Shown in pieces: positions 29,125-37,889 of a stretch of DNA of 64,000 nucleotides. The stretch spans positions 248,001 to 312,000 of the forward strand of contig NZ_JADQAI010000001.1 in the NCBI RefSeq assembly GCF_022129235.1, written 5' to 3'. The notes below the pieces were generated by a model, which searched no databases, was not told the origin of the DNA, and saw only the letters and a list, made by a program, of their open reading frames with translations. The translations under genes were made by a program, and so were the position numbers. Positions within the stretch are counted from its first letter, which is position 1; every line of letters starts with the position of its first letter. This DNA is from Psychrobacter sp. Ps6 (lineage in GTDB: Bacteria; Pseudomonadota; Gammaproteobacteria; Pseudomonadales; Moraxellaceae).

Positions 29125-29988
29125 TTAAGTATTTTGACTCAAGGCGGCTGTCGCTTTTGCGACGTCGATCGTATGATTAGTCCAGCGCTCAAAACTCAAT
29201 GCGGCTTGTCCGATGAGCATGCCGTAGCCTTCAGACGTTTGGGCATCACGCGCCGCGAAATGCTGCAAAAAGGGTAGGTCGCGCCCATACATCATGTCAT
29301 AAGCGTATTGACAGTGTAGATTATCATCCAGCGGCAGTGTGTCGCCTGATAAGCCGATGGAGGTGGCATTGATAATCATATCAAAGTCGCCGCTCAAGTC
29401 GTGAGTGGCACATACCTGAATCTGCTGCGCTGCAATGACTGAGCTGGCTGCACTCAGCTCGTCTACCAAATCTGCCGCTTTACTCACTGTGCGATTGGCA
29501 ATAGTCAGTGAGCCAATACCTGCTTGAATCAGCGGTAGTATGACACCGCGTGCCGCGCCGCCTGCGCCAATAAGGGCAACGCGAGCACCTTCTAGTGGCC
29601 AATCTAAGCTTGTTATGTGATTGACGAGCCCTTGTCCGTCCGTATTATCGCCGTATATGGCCTCTTTTATCGACGCGCCTTGTTGTAATAGCGCCTCATT
29701 TATCATGAGGGTATTGACCGCGCCTGCTGTTTTGGCATGCTCTGATAAGCCGCCGCGCGCCGCACAGCAGTTATAAGCGACTTGCTTAAAAGGTACGGTC
29801 ACGTTAGCACCCACACCACCACCATGAAAAAACGCCTCAATGACCGCCGTAAAACTGGCAGCATCGTCAGGACAGTACTGGCGCTGGTAGCGAATATCAA
29901 TACCCGCCTGTAACGCAAATTGCTCATGAATTTCAGGGGATTTGCTGTGGGCAATCGGATTGCCAATAACGATGAAATGTTGGGTCAT
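29125..29988 (-). CDS. aroE: Shikimate dehydrogenase
   Basis: NADP-dependent reduction of 3-dehydroshikimate in the chorismate pathway. With the ATG at 29988 the protein has 287 residues and starts MTQHFIVIGNPIAHSKSP, the canonical N-terminus. Catalytic Lys is in VTVPFKQ, Asp in YGDNTDGQG, and the NADP motif is GAGGAARG followed by ANRTVSKA. A longer frame upstream (to 30078) has no family similarity. Convergent to the FUSC gene. Confidence 0.95.
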   Translation of the reverse strand: MTQHFIVIGNPIAHSKSPEIHEQFALQAGIDIRYQRQYCPDDAASFTAVIEAFFHGGGVGANVTVPFKQVAYNCCAARGGLSEHAKTAGAVNTLMINEALLQQGASIKEAIYGDNTDGQGLVNHITSLDWPLEGARVALIGAGGAARGVILPLIQAGIGSLTIANRTVSKAADLVDELSAASSVIAAQQIQVCATHDLSGDFDMIINATSIGLSGDTLPLDDNLHCQYAYDMMYGRDLPFLQHFAARDAQTSEGYGMLIGQAALSFERWTNHTIDVAKATAALSQNT

Positions 29989-30368
29989 AAAGGGTCCATT
30001 GGCTAAAAGAGGCAAGACATCATTAAAAATGCATCGCTTATGGCCATTTATCATAAGCGATAAAATGAGGATTGACAAACCAATGGCTCACTTCATAAGC
30101 CTTGTATCGGGCAGAGTTTGATGAGTGATATCTTTAACAAATATGTACTCTCTGGGAGCGTTGTGCGTAACCTAAAAGGTAGTCAAGCGCTGAGCAGTTG
30201 GGTAAACTATCGATTGTATGTTAATTAGTATAATATGCTCTAATGACTGTTAGGTTATAACTTTTATTAAATACATTTTTTATTAAAAAACCCTTTGTTA
30301 TCGGTGGCTTCTGGGCCAGCTCGTTAATATTATTGTAAGATCAATCTAAAAGTGTGAGTAAATTATCC
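29989..30368. other. Intergenic region upstream of the lipoprotein gene
   Basis: About 380 bases between divergent genes. A perfect TATAAT at 30229-30234 is a possible -10 for the + strand pabC transcription unit; its -35 is unclear. Nothing else recognised. Confidence 0.45.
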
Positions 30369-31040
30369 ATGTGGAATCATAACCTTCAGACTCTTCTAGT
30401 CGGTACGATAATGGCAGTTAGTGTGACGCTTGGTGGCTGTGATAGCACCAAAGAGGATGCTCAAAATCCAGAGACAAACGCTGAGAGTAGCGAGCAGACT
30501 GTGACGGATACCCCTGTACAGGATAGCGCTGTAGATAATCCTGATCTAGATGGCGCGACCGCCCAACAAGGTACACCAGTAAAATACGATGTCTCGGCAT
30601 GGGGCGCTGACAAGGGCGAGCCGCTTAGCACCGATGAGTTAGATGGTATCAAGTCAGCATTTGGTAAAGTAATCAGTACGGATGAAAATAGCCTAGACTA
30701 TGCCAGTAATCCTGCTACCAAATATCGCTTTATGAAGACGGACGCGCCTTATCTGGATATTATCGACTCCGAAAAATATCTTGAGCTTGGCTGGTATTAT
30801 GCCAATCCGACCGATTCTGATAAAGAAAAAGCGTTGAGCCAAGACCATGCTAAAAAAGCCTACCAACTGTCGCGCCGACTAATGGGTGATGAGGGTGGCA
30901 AAATGGTTGCTGAGATGCTCAGTAACCAAATCATCAAAAACAGAGTCATTGGCGGACAAAAAGTAGAGCTGGCAAAATGTGAGTTTTATAGCTGTATGCT
31001 AGTCATCAATAAATCCGCTGCCCAAATAGACAATAGCTAA
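30369..31040 (+). CDS. Putative lipoprotein of unknown function
   Basis: About 223 residues. The signal peptide ends in a lipobox (VTLGGC, lipidated Cys24) and is followed by an acidic, Ser/Thr/Gln-rich linker of about 45 residues. A folded part from about residue 65 contains KYDVSAWGADKGEPLSTDEL and TKYRFMKTDAPYLDI. An in-frame GTG 15 bases upstream (30354) is an alternative start. It ends 3 bases before the pabC ATG, so the two are co-transcribed. Function not recognised. Confidence 0.75.
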   Translation: MWNHNLQTLLVGTIMAVSVTLGGCDSTKEDAQNPETNAESSEQTVTDTPVQDSAVDNPDLDGATAQQGTPVKYDVSAWGADKGEPLSTDELDGIKSAFGKVISTDENSLDYASNPATKYRFMKTDAPYLDIIDSEKYLELGWYYANPTDSDKEKALSQDHAKKAYQLSRRLMGDEGGKMVAEMLSNQIIKNRVIGGQKVELAKCEFYSCMLVINKSAAQIDNS

Positions 31041-31043
31041 GCG

Positions 31044-32030
31044 ATGATAGATATGAGGTCACTGCCTAACCGTTGGGTCTGCCTATATCCACAAGATGAT
31101 ACGGCAACCAGCGAAGCAGTGACACTGTCACCAGACAACCGCGGATTGGCCTATGCGGATGGGTTTTTTACGACCATGGGTGTGATGGGCGGACTCATCC
31201 TATGGGCAGACTATCATCATCAGCGGCTCATCTCCCATGCTGACGCCTTGCAGTTAGATATAGATTGCGAGGAACTACTGGCAGTATTAAAAATGTATGC
31301 CCAGCAGCTAGAGCAGGGTATGCTCAAGCTCGTAGTGACTCGCGCCGCACAAGACATTCGCGGTTATGGCTATGTACCAAGTGAATCAGGAAGCGCTTGT
31401 GAGATATGGCTAAAACCGACTGTTATGAGAGTCTCTACTGCTGTGCAACTGTCATTACCTGATGGCAATCTAGTACCCATGCAGCCGAATGCCTCGGCGA
31501 TATGCTTATCTTCACAGATTGCCTGTCTGCCGCCGCCGCTGGCAGGACTCAAAAGCCTAAGCCGTCTAGATAATGTCCTTGCCAGTGGCGAGCTACAGCG
31601 TATAAAAGCTGAACCATTGGCGTCCAACGTTGCAAGGAGCCTCAGTGAAGGGTTGCTACGTGATATGAGTGGTCACTGGGTTGAAGGTACGATGAGCAAT
31701 GTGTTCTATCAGTTAGCAGATGAGCCTTTATCCGCATCTGAAACGCACTCTAGTAGATACGAAGGTGCTGATAATAATCCTGAGAATTATCTAACAACAG
31801 GTCAATGGCACACTCCCTCTATGACACAATCGGGCGTAGCTGGTGTAATGCGGCAGGTGATTATTGATGCTCTGTCCATGACAGAGTACCCAGTGGTGAT
31901 ACGGTCGTTATCAGATGAGGACTTGCCTAGGCTGACGGGGTTATTCTTTTGCAATGCACTGCGCGGTATCATGCCTATGAGCAGTTTGACGCTGTTGTCA
32001 GGTGATATTGTGGATTTTGAATCCGTTTAG
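31044..32030 (+). CDS. pabC: Aminodeoxychorismate lyase
   Basis: PLP enzyme of fold type IV that releases p-aminobenzoate for folate synthesis. The 328-residue protein has GLAYADGFFTTM at the N-terminus, the PLP-binding Lys at residue 170 in GLKSLSRLDNVLA, and the EGTMSNVFYQL motif. It is longer than E. coli PabC (269) through Ser-rich inserts. Its stop codon overlaps the 3' end of the convergent methyltransferase gene by 3-4 bases. In related bacteria mltG and tmk follow directly; here 3.6 kb of restriction-modification genes intervene. Confidence 0.92.
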   Translation: MIDMRSLPNRWVCLYPQDDTATSEAVTLSPDNRGLAYADGFFTTMGVMGGLILWADYHHQRLISHADALQLDIDCEELLAVLKMYAQQLEQGMLKLVVTRAAQDIRGYGYVPSESGSACEIWLKPTVMRVSTAVQLSLPDGNLVPMQPNASAICLSSQIACLPPPLAGLKSLSRLDNVLASGELQRIKAEPLASNVARSLSEGLLRDMSGHWVEGTMSNVFYQLADEPLSASETHSSRYEGADNNPENYLTTGQWHTPSMTQSGVAGVMRQVIIDALSMTEYPVVIRSLSDEDLPRLTGLFFCNALRGIMPMSSLTLLSGDIVDFESV

Positions 32031-32857
32031 TTGTTATTTTCTTTATTTAATAAACGATAGAAATGTTGTTTGAAAAACTCTTTTCTCCCTTCAAGTTGTA
32101 GGTCTTCATAGCGTGCTTGGCTGAGTTGTAGATATTCAGTTTCCTGTTCAATACCAATAAAACGTCTTTCTAAGATATTACCTGCGATACCTGTTGTTGA
32201 AGATCCAGCGAAAGGGTCAAGTATCAAAGCATTTTTTTTAGTAGAGGCTAAAATCATCTGTGCCAATAATGCCAAAGGTTTTTGCGTAGGGTGCTTACCA
32301 CAAGATTTTTCCCACTTAGCAATTGCTGGCAAGCGCCACACATCTTTCATTTGCTTATCGTTATTAAGTCGCTTCATCAAATCATAATCGAAGTAGTGCG
32401 GCACTTTAGGATGTTTTCTCGCCCAAATAATAAATTCTGTAGAATGAGTAAAAAACCGACAAGAAAAATTAGGCGGTGGATTGGTTTTTTCCCAAGTTAT
32501 AACATTGAGTATTTTAAAACCAAGCTGCGGCAAAATACGACCCAGAGTAAAAATATTGTGATGTGTACCACTGACCCATAAGGTTGCATTATCTGCCATT
32601 TTCTCTCGTACAGCAAAAAGCCATTCATAGGTGAATACATAAGCATCATTGTCACTGACAAGCTTGTCCCAATGACCTTTATTAACTGACTGTATTTTGC
32701 CATTTTTGACTGTTAAACCATCATTAGATAAGAAGTATGGAGGGTCGGCAAAGACCATATCTACGTTGTTATCTAACTGAGGAATAACTGTTAAGCAGTT
32801 GCCTTTCAGTAAGTTAAAATCTAAATTATCACTGTTAAAAAACGAATGACTTTCCAT
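32027..32857 (-). CDS. DpnA-like beta-class adenine-specific DNA methyltransferase
   Basis: 276-residue methyltransferase with motif IV DPPY (38-41, in FADPPYFLSNDGL) before motif I (DPFAGSS, 214-220), the beta-class order. Several stretches, such as the one ending WEKTNPPPNFSCR, then FTHSTEFIIWARK and KHPTQKP, closely resemble what I recall of DpnA (M2.DpnII), which methylates GATC including single-stranded DNA. It is probably the second modification enzyme of the module, protecting incoming or replicating DNA. It follows a small unknown gene by 2 bases on the same strand. A+T content is higher than in the flanking housekeeping genes. Confidence 0.88.
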   Translation of the reverse strand: MESHSFFNSDNLDFNLLKGNCLTVIPQLDNNVDMVFADPPYFLSNDGLTVKNGKIQSVNKGHWDKLVSDNDAYVFTYEWLFAVREKMADNATLWVSGTHHNIFTLGRILPQLGFKILNVITWEKTNPPPNFSCRFFTHSTEFIIWARKHPKVPHYFDYDLMKRLNNDKQMKDVWRLPAIAKWEKSCGKHPTQKPLALLAQMILASTKKNALILDPFAGSSTTGIAGNILERRFIGIEQETEYLQLSQARYEDLQLEGRKEFFKQHFYRLLNKENNN

Positions 32858-32859
32858 GT

Positions 32860-33108
32860 CTATTCCAGCATATCGGCTAAGAAGTAAAGAAGTTCGGGTA
32901 AGTTAAACTCTCCCTTTGCGAAACCATACTGCCCGCAATCGTCTGGAATAACAACAGTTTGACCAATAAACCTCTTATCTTCGCTAATGATGCGAAGCAT
33001 ATTTACTAATTCATCTCTCACTACTACAGAGTCTTCAGTATCTAATAATTCATTAGGTGCCGTTGAGTTGAATTCAATATTAATAGTCATATTTTCGATA
33101 CTTATCAT
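32860..33108 (-). CDS. Small protein of unknown function in the restriction-modification module
   Basis: 82 acidic residues, beginning MISIENMTINIEF and ending LPELLYFLADMLE. The stop lies two bases before the ATG of the DpnA-like methyltransferase, so the two are probably translationally coupled. Its promoter lies in the 58-base divergent region shared with the XRE regulator. I recognise no family. It could be a module-specific accessory factor, but nothing in the sequence shows this. Confidence 0.6.
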   Translation of the reverse strand: MISIENMTINIEFNSTAPNELLDTEDSVVVRDELVNMLRIISEDKRFIGQTVVIPDDCGQYGFAKGEFNLPELLYFLADMLE

Positions 33109-33158
33109 AACTTACTTTCCTCTATGATACTTATTGTATGTAGACTTATTGTATACAA
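33098..33158. promoter_or_regulatory. Operator-like repeats between divergent RM genes
   Basis: Two perfect direct copies of ACTTATTGTAT at 33129-33139 and 33144-33154 (15-base period), a related GATACTTAT copy overlapping the start of the small minus-strand gene near 33097-33105, and a perfect palindrome TTGTATACAA at 33149-33158. Placement between a controller-type XRE gene and a divergent operon is what is expected for autoregulation of a restriction-modification system. Binding is inferred. Confidence 0.55.
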
Positions 33159-33166
33159 AATATAGC

Positions 33167-33454
33167 ATGAGTCAAACAAAAAAACCAATATGCGTGCCTT
33201 ATATGAAAGAAAAAGTTCTATGTGATTTCGGTGAAAGAATACGCCAGTTGCGTAAAAAAAATGACTTGAGCCAAGAGCAGCTAGCCGAAAAAACCGGTTT
33301 TCATCGCACATATATAGGTATGGTTGAACGTGGTGAGCGTAATCCTGCTTTAGTAAATATCAAAGTTTTTGCAGATAGTTTTGATATCAGCTTGTCGGTA
33401 TTATTTAATGATAAATCATTTGAAAAAGAGGTTAAGAGTGGCAAAGAAAAATAA
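33167..33454 (+). CDS. XRE-family regulator, probable controller protein of the RM module
   Basis: 95-residue helix-turn-helix protein (FGERIRQLRKKNDLSQEQLAEKTGFHRTYIGMVERGERNP, shown here in part: DLSQEQLAEKTGFHRTYIG), of the size and pattern of C proteins that time expression of restriction genes. The ATG at 33167 has no ribosome binding site and lies just after the operator-like repeats, so a leaderless message is possible, as known for several C genes. In-frame ATGs at 33134 and 33203 are alternatives. Its 3' end overlaps the Dam-like methyltransferase start by 17 bases. Confidence 0.8.
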   Translation: MSQTKKPICVPYMKEKVLCDFGERIRQLRKKNDLSQEQLAEKTGFHRTYIGMVERGERNPALVNIKVFADSFDISLSVLFNDKSFEKEVKSGKEK

Positions 33455-34274
33455 ATTAGTCATGCCCTTCTTGAAGTGGGTAGGTGGAAAACGCCAACTT
33501 ATAACTGAGATTGAGCCGTTGCTTCCTAGCCGTATATCTACTTACTACGAGCCATTTTTGGGTGGTGGCGCAATATTTCTACACATGCAACCAAAAAAAG
33601 CAGTGATCAATGATTACAACTCTGAATTAATCAATGTTTACGAAACGATTAGAGATGATGTAGATGCTCTTATTGAACACTTAGCTATTCATGAAAATAA
33701 CTCCGAGTACTTTTATCGGATAAGAGCTCTAGATAGGCAGGAAGGTTTTGTTGAGTTAACTAAGATAGAGCGTGCATCTCGTGTTATTTACCTAAATAAG
33801 ACCTGTTTCAATGGACTATATAGAGTCAATAGTTCAGGTGAGTTTAATACACCTTTTGGGCGTTATAAAAACCCTAATATAATCAACGAAACTGTTCTGC
33901 AAGCGGTAAGTAATTACTTACAGAATAATGATATTGTATTGCGTAATGGAGATTTTGAGGAAGCTGTTAAGGGAGCACGTAAAGGCTCCTTTGTTTATCT
34001 TGATCCACCGTATGATCCTGTCTCGAAAAGCTCAAACTTTACAGGATACGTTCAAGGTGGTTTTGGTGATGATGAACAAGTAAGGCTTAGAGATACTTGT
34101 ATCAATCTAAATAAAAGGGGTGTTAATTTCCTTTTGTCTAACTCTGCTACTGCTTTTATGAAAGAATTATACAAAGACTTTGAGATAATTGAGGTAGGCG
34201 CTAGTAGGAGTATTAACTCTGTGGGGAGTAAAAGAGGTGAGGTTAAAGAGATATTGGTAAGAAATTATGAGTAA
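33438..34274 (+). CDS. Dam-like (D12 class) N6-adenine DNA methyltransferase
   Basis: 278 residues from a GTG start at 33438, chosen because AGAGG lies 6 bases upstream and because the frame further upstream is inside the XRE gene; ATG 33462 is an alternative. Motifs in alpha-class order: motif X FLKWVGGKRQL (11-21), motif I EPFLGGGA (38-45), and motif IV DPPY (189-192, in FVYLDPPYDPVS). It belongs with Dam/M1.DpnII/M.MboI. The nuclease gene overlaps its 3' end by 8 bases, so methylation and cleavage genes are coupled. Confidence 0.9.
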   Translation: MAKKNKLVMPFLKWVGGKRQLITEIEPLLPSRISTYYEPFLGGGAIFLHMQPKKAVINDYNSELINVYETIRDDVDALIEHLAIHENNSEYFYRIRALDRQEGFVELTKIERASRVIYLNKTCFNGLYRVNSSGEFNTPFGRYKNPNIINETVLQAVSNYLQNNDIVLRNGDFEEAVKGARKGSFVYLDPPYDPVSKSSNFTGYVQGGFGDDEQVRLRDTCINLNKRGVNFLLSNSATAFMKELYKDFEIIEVGASRSINSVGSKRGEVKEILVRNYE

Positions 34275-35556
34275 AGGTAAGAGTATACAAAACCTAAAAT
34301 GGGAAGAGATATTCAAAGATTATCCAATTATCGTTGCTGTGAAAGATGAGGGTTATTTCCGCATCACGTCATCTCAAATAAATTGTTACCATGAAGCTAG
34401 ACTGATGACTAAGTTCGACTTTCAAGATCAGCTACCTAAAATATTTAAAGATAATGGTTTAGCTATTCTCCCTATAACTAGAGGCAGCTATGTTATAGGT
34501 AAGTTTAATTTATTTGAAAAAATAGTAAATACCAAAAATATAAAGACAATTGGAGCTAAAAAACCTGATTATATTGAATCTATAGATATCGAAAATATAA
34601 GTAGTGAAACTACAGCGCTTCTGTGCGCAAATATATGTGAAATACTGACTTCTTTTTTTGAAGAAGAAAATATAACCCATGTAATAGGCGGTAGGATGGG
34701 CTCTGGAGACTTCGATTTTGAAATATCTAATTTGAAAATTGAGGTTTCAAAGTCGCAAATTGAGATAGATGGAGGGTTTGAATCTGAGACTTCAATTTAT
34801 CTTGTCGAAGTTAAAAACCTGATACACGATGACTTCTTAATTAGACAAGTCTATTATCCATACAGGGTCTGGACTAAAAAACTTGAAGAAAGGAGTATAA
34901 ATAAGAAAGTACGTAATATATTTCTAACTTATTCTGATGGTATTTTTCACTTAAGAGAATACGTATTTAAAAATATAAACAAGCCAGATTCAATAGAAAT
35001 GATTAGAGAGGGTAAATATAGTATTGTGAAGGACTCATTGAGTTTAGAACGACTTCAGAACATTGTGAACGACGCAATATTTGTAAAAGAACCTTATGTT
35101 CCTTTTCCTCAGTCTAACGATATAGATAAGACAATAAACCTCTGTGAGCTTCTTTACTATAAAAATGCTGAAATGTCTAAAGAAGAAATAGCAGAAGAGT
35201 TCCGTTTTGTACCAAGACAGGCTGATTATTATGGTAATAGCGCTAAGTATTTTGGTTTAGTGAATTATAGTAATGATAAAAAATATAGTCTTACAAGTTT
35301 AGGAAAAAATATTTTAGGAAAGCCAATAGAGCAAAGACAGTTTGATTTAGTCAGTTTGATTATGAAATATAAACCATTCAACCTCGTTATGAAAAGCTAT
35401 CTTGATAATGGTAGTTGCCCTTCGGTAGACGAGGTTAAGTTGCTAATAAAAGATTGTGATTTACACGGAGTAGGAAAAGATACGACTACTTTCGGTCGGA
35501 GATGCTCTACAGTTATTAGTTGGACTAATTGGATATTAGATAGAGTAGAGATATAA
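34267..35556 (+). CDS. Putative type II restriction endonuclease (PD-(D/E)XK)
   Basis: 429-residue protein encoded directly behind the Dam-like methyltransferase. A plausible nuclease core is IEIDGGFE (D168) followed by YLVEVKN (E181-x-K183), the spacing of a PD-(D/E)XK site; GSGDFDFEI lies just before it. The C-terminal third (ELLYYKNAEMSKEEIAEEF and later SVDEVKLLIKD) looks like winged-helix DNA binding. It does not resemble DpnII or MboI, which are under 300 residues. I call it the restriction enzyme from its position and the motif; the target site is unknown. Strongly A+T-rich. Confidence 0.7.
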   Translation: MSKGKSIQNLKWEEIFKDYPIIVAVKDEGYFRITSSQINCYHEARLMTKFDFQDQLPKIFKDNGLAILPITRGSYVIGKFNLFEKIVNTKNIKTIGAKKPDYIESIDIENISSETTALLCANICEILTSFFEEENITHVIGGRMGSGDFDFEISNLKIEVSKSQIEIDGGFESETSIYLVEVKNLIHDDFLIRQVYYPYRVWTKKLEERSINKKVRNIFLTYSDGIFHLREYVFKNINKPDSIEMIREGKYSIVKDSLSLERLQNIVNDAIFVKEPYVPFPQSNDIDKTINLCELLYYKNAEMSKEEIAEEFRFVPRQADYYGNSAKYFGLVNYSNDKKYSLTSLGKNILGKPIEQRQFDLVSLIMKYKPFNLVMKSYLDNGSCPSVDEVKLLIKDCDLHGVGKDTTTFGRRCSTVISWTNWILDRVEI

Positions 35557-35635
35557 AAGGTAAAAAACTTAATCAGCATTGAAAATCGTACGGTTCAGTG
35601 CTAAATTCTAGCAAACATCTGCCTCGCGAGTTGCC

Positions 35636-36916
35636 ATGAGCAAGCCCACACCCAATACACCACCTGAACGTCCCAATGAGTCGCCATCGAACGAGCAAGA
35701 TGGCACAGTCGAGGAGCGTGTAGACACCACGCTACCGGACGCACAACCAGTGGTAGATAGGGTGGAAGACACGCCAGCAACCAATGTCTCGCTGATCAGT
35801 GGCAACAGCAAACCGCGTCAATATAAAGTCAACAACCCCTCGTTTTTTATGCAGCGCGGTTATCAGGTATTGCTGGTACTAGGGCTCATTGCTGCATTCT
35901 TCTTAGTTATGGTGTATCAGACCTTATTTGGTCGTATCGAGCAGCCGCAGCAAATGGTCACGATTGAGCAAGGTCAGACGTATTATGGCCTATTGCCGCA
36001 GTGGCAAAATCAGATTCCGCTGTTCTCGGCCAGCGTAGCCAAGCTATATATCAAGTCGCAAGTCGATGCGCCTTTGCATGCAGGTATCTATCAATTACCT
36101 GAGAACCCAACCATCGCTGAGGCACTGCAAATATTAGAGCAGGGCGCAAAAGCGGCCATGGTAAAGGTGCAAATTATCGAAGGCAAAACCTCAAAAGATT
36201 TGTATCAAGCGCTGCGTGATAATGACAATATCGAAAAAGAAGTGCTGACCGCAGACAGTGATAATGCCAGCATCGCACAAGCGTTAGATTTGGCTGGTAT
36301 ATTGCCAGACAGCGTGACCAACAGCAGTGATCCTATCGTCAATCATAATCTTGAAGGTTGGTTTGCGCCCGATACCTATTATTATGGTGAAGGGACGAGC
36401 GACAAAAAAGTGCTCACTGATCTATATAAACGCCAGCAAAAAGCGCTGACTGATGCGTGGGAAAATCGTGCGCCTGACCTACCTTATAATAGCCCTTACG
36501 AAGCATTAGTAATGGCATCTATCATCGAAAAAGAAACCAGCGTACCAGAAGAGCGTCCGCTAGTCTCTGCCGTGTTTAGAAATCGCCTGGTTAAAAACAT
36601 GCGTATGCAGACCGATCCGACCATCATTTATGGTATGGGTAGCCGTTATGATGGTAATATCCGCCGCAAAGACATCGATGAAAAAACGTCTTATAATACT
36701 TATCAGATTGATGGCTTACCGCCAACGCCAATCGCGCTACCATCTGCCGCATCTATCGAAGCAACCTTACATCCTGCCGATAGCGACGCTCTTTACTTTG
36801 TGGCAACTGGTAATGGCGGACACAAATTCACCAATAGCTTGGCTGAGCATAATCAAGCGGTAAAAGACTATCTGAGCGTCATGCGTGAGAAAAAATCTCA
36901 AACACCGCCGCAATAA
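35636..36916 (+). CDS. mltG: Endolytic transglycosylase MltG
   Basis: Inner-membrane lytic transglycosylase that cuts nascent glycan strands and sets their length. 426 residues: a hydrophilic cytoplasmic N-terminus (1-68), one transmembrane segment (about 77-100, VLLVLGLIAAFFLVMV), a LysM-like region and the YceG domain with catalytic Glu in MASIIEKETSVPEERPLV, then MQTDPTIIYG. A candidate extended -10 (TGCTAAATT) at 35599-35607 could serve as its own promoter, useful since the RM module separates it from pabC. tmk follows. Confidence 0.94.
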   Translation: MSKPTPNTPPERPNESPSNEQDGTVEERVDTTLPDAQPVVDRVEDTPATNVSLISGNSKPRQYKVNNPSFFMQRGYQVLLVLGLIAAFFLVMVYQTLFGRIEQPQQMVTIEQGQTYYGLLPQWQNQIPLFSASVAKLYIKSQVDAPLHAGIYQLPENPTIAEALQILEQGAKAAMVKVQIIEGKTSKDLYQALRDNDNIEKEVLTADSDNASIAQALDLAGILPDSVTNSSDPIVNHNLEGWFAPDTYYYGEGTSDKKVLTDLYKRQQKALTDAWENRAPDLPYNSPYEALVMASIIEKETSVPEERPLVSAVFRNRLVKNMRMQTDPTIIYGMGSRYDGNIRRKDIDEKTSYNTYQIDGLPPTPIALPSAASIEATLHPADSDALYFVATGNGGHKFTNSLAEHNQAVKDYLSVMREKKSQTPPQ

Positions 36917-37002
36917 AGCACCTTCTTATCTCTTATAAAACTTATCGTTTATTGAGCGCTATAATCTAACGATAGCGCTCATCAATGACATAAGGTCATA
37001 TC

Positions 37003-37734
37003 ATGTCAGTACCTATACAGACCAACGCGCCATCCGCACAGGCGAGTACAGTATCGTCCACGCTACCGGAATCGAATGCTTCGCAAACGACGAACGCATC
37101 TACTGTAGGGCGGTTTATTAGCTTTGAAGGAACGGAAGGCGTCGGGAAAACCACGGCGATTGAGCAGCTCTGCTTGCAACTAGAGAAAAATGGTATTCAA
37201 TACCTTCGTACTCGCGAGCCGGGTGGTAGTCCGTTTGCTGAGCGACTGCGCGATATATTGCTAGACCCTGCAACTGAAATTGAGGATGATACAGAGCTTT
37301 TATTATTGTTTGCGGCGCGCTGTGATCATATGCAGCAAGTCATTCTACCCGCACTACAACGCGGCACATGGGTAATCTGTGATCGGTTTACGGACTCTAC
37401 TATTGCGTATCAGGGTTTTGGACGCGGACATGGCGATCAAGCGATGCTGACCAAAATTGACACGCTGATCGAGCAGTTTGTGACCCAATTACCTGAGCTG
37501 ACTTTATGGCTTGATTTACCTGTAGCAGAGGGCATGGCACGTGCCAATAAACGCAGCGCAGCAGATCGCTTTGAGCAGCAAGCGATGGATTTCTTTACTT
37601 GGGTACATACCGGTTTTAGTCGGCTTGCAAGCTCGCATCCTGAGCGCATACAGCGTATCGATGCGTCAGGCAGTACTGATGAAGTGAGCGCGCGGATATG
37701 GCAGGCAGTCGTAGACAGATTTGATGTTAAATAA
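37003..37734 (+). CDS. tmk: Thymidylate kinase
   Basis: Phosphorylates dTMP to dTDP. 243 residues with P-loop FEGTEGVGKTT (about residues 42-52), the DRFTDSTIAYQGFGRG segment and a lid region around ANKRSAADRFEQ. It has an unusually long Ser/Thr-rich N-terminal extension of about 35 residues before the family core; an internal start is possible but no better ATG is present. Ends the pabC-mltG-tmk group; holB is not adjacent here. Confidence 0.95.
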   Translation: MSVPIQTNAPSAQASTVSSTLPESNASQTTNASTVGRFISFEGTEGVGKTTAIEQLCLQLEKNGIQYLRTREPGGSPFAERLRDILLDPATEIEDDTELLLLFAARCDHMQQVILPALQRGTWVICDRFTDSTIAYQGFGRGHGDQAMLTKIDTLIEQFVTQLPELTLWLDLPVAEGMARANKRSAADRFEQQAMDFFTWVHTGFSRLASSHPERIQRIDASGSTDEVSARIWQAVVDRFDVK

Positions 37735-37799
37735 TCATATTTGAGTGAGCATTTTTATCTTGTAAGTAGATTTAATAATCAAGCAGATGTGATAAAAGT

Positions 37800-37830
37800 A
37801 AAAAGCCCCAGCATGTCGCTGGGGCTTTTT
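37800..37830. terminator. Intrinsic terminator after tmk
   Basis: AGCCCCAGC pairs with GCTGGGGCT with flanking A and T tracts and a 5-base loop; it can also serve the convergent antiporter gene. Confidence 0.88.
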
Positions 37831-37889
37831 ATTGATGACAGTTTGTTATTTAACCGATTATGACGTTAGCGAGTAAATAACGACAGAGT

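Noticed and set aside
33369-33437. Longer N-terminus for the Dam-like methyltransferase
   Set aside because: This stretch lies inside the XRE gene, has no family similarity, and the GTG at 33438 has a good ribosome binding site.
34267-35556. Naming the nuclease DpnII or MboI
   Set aside because: The methyltransferases resemble that system, but the nuclease is much longer and shares no recognisable stretches with DpnII, so specificity is left open.
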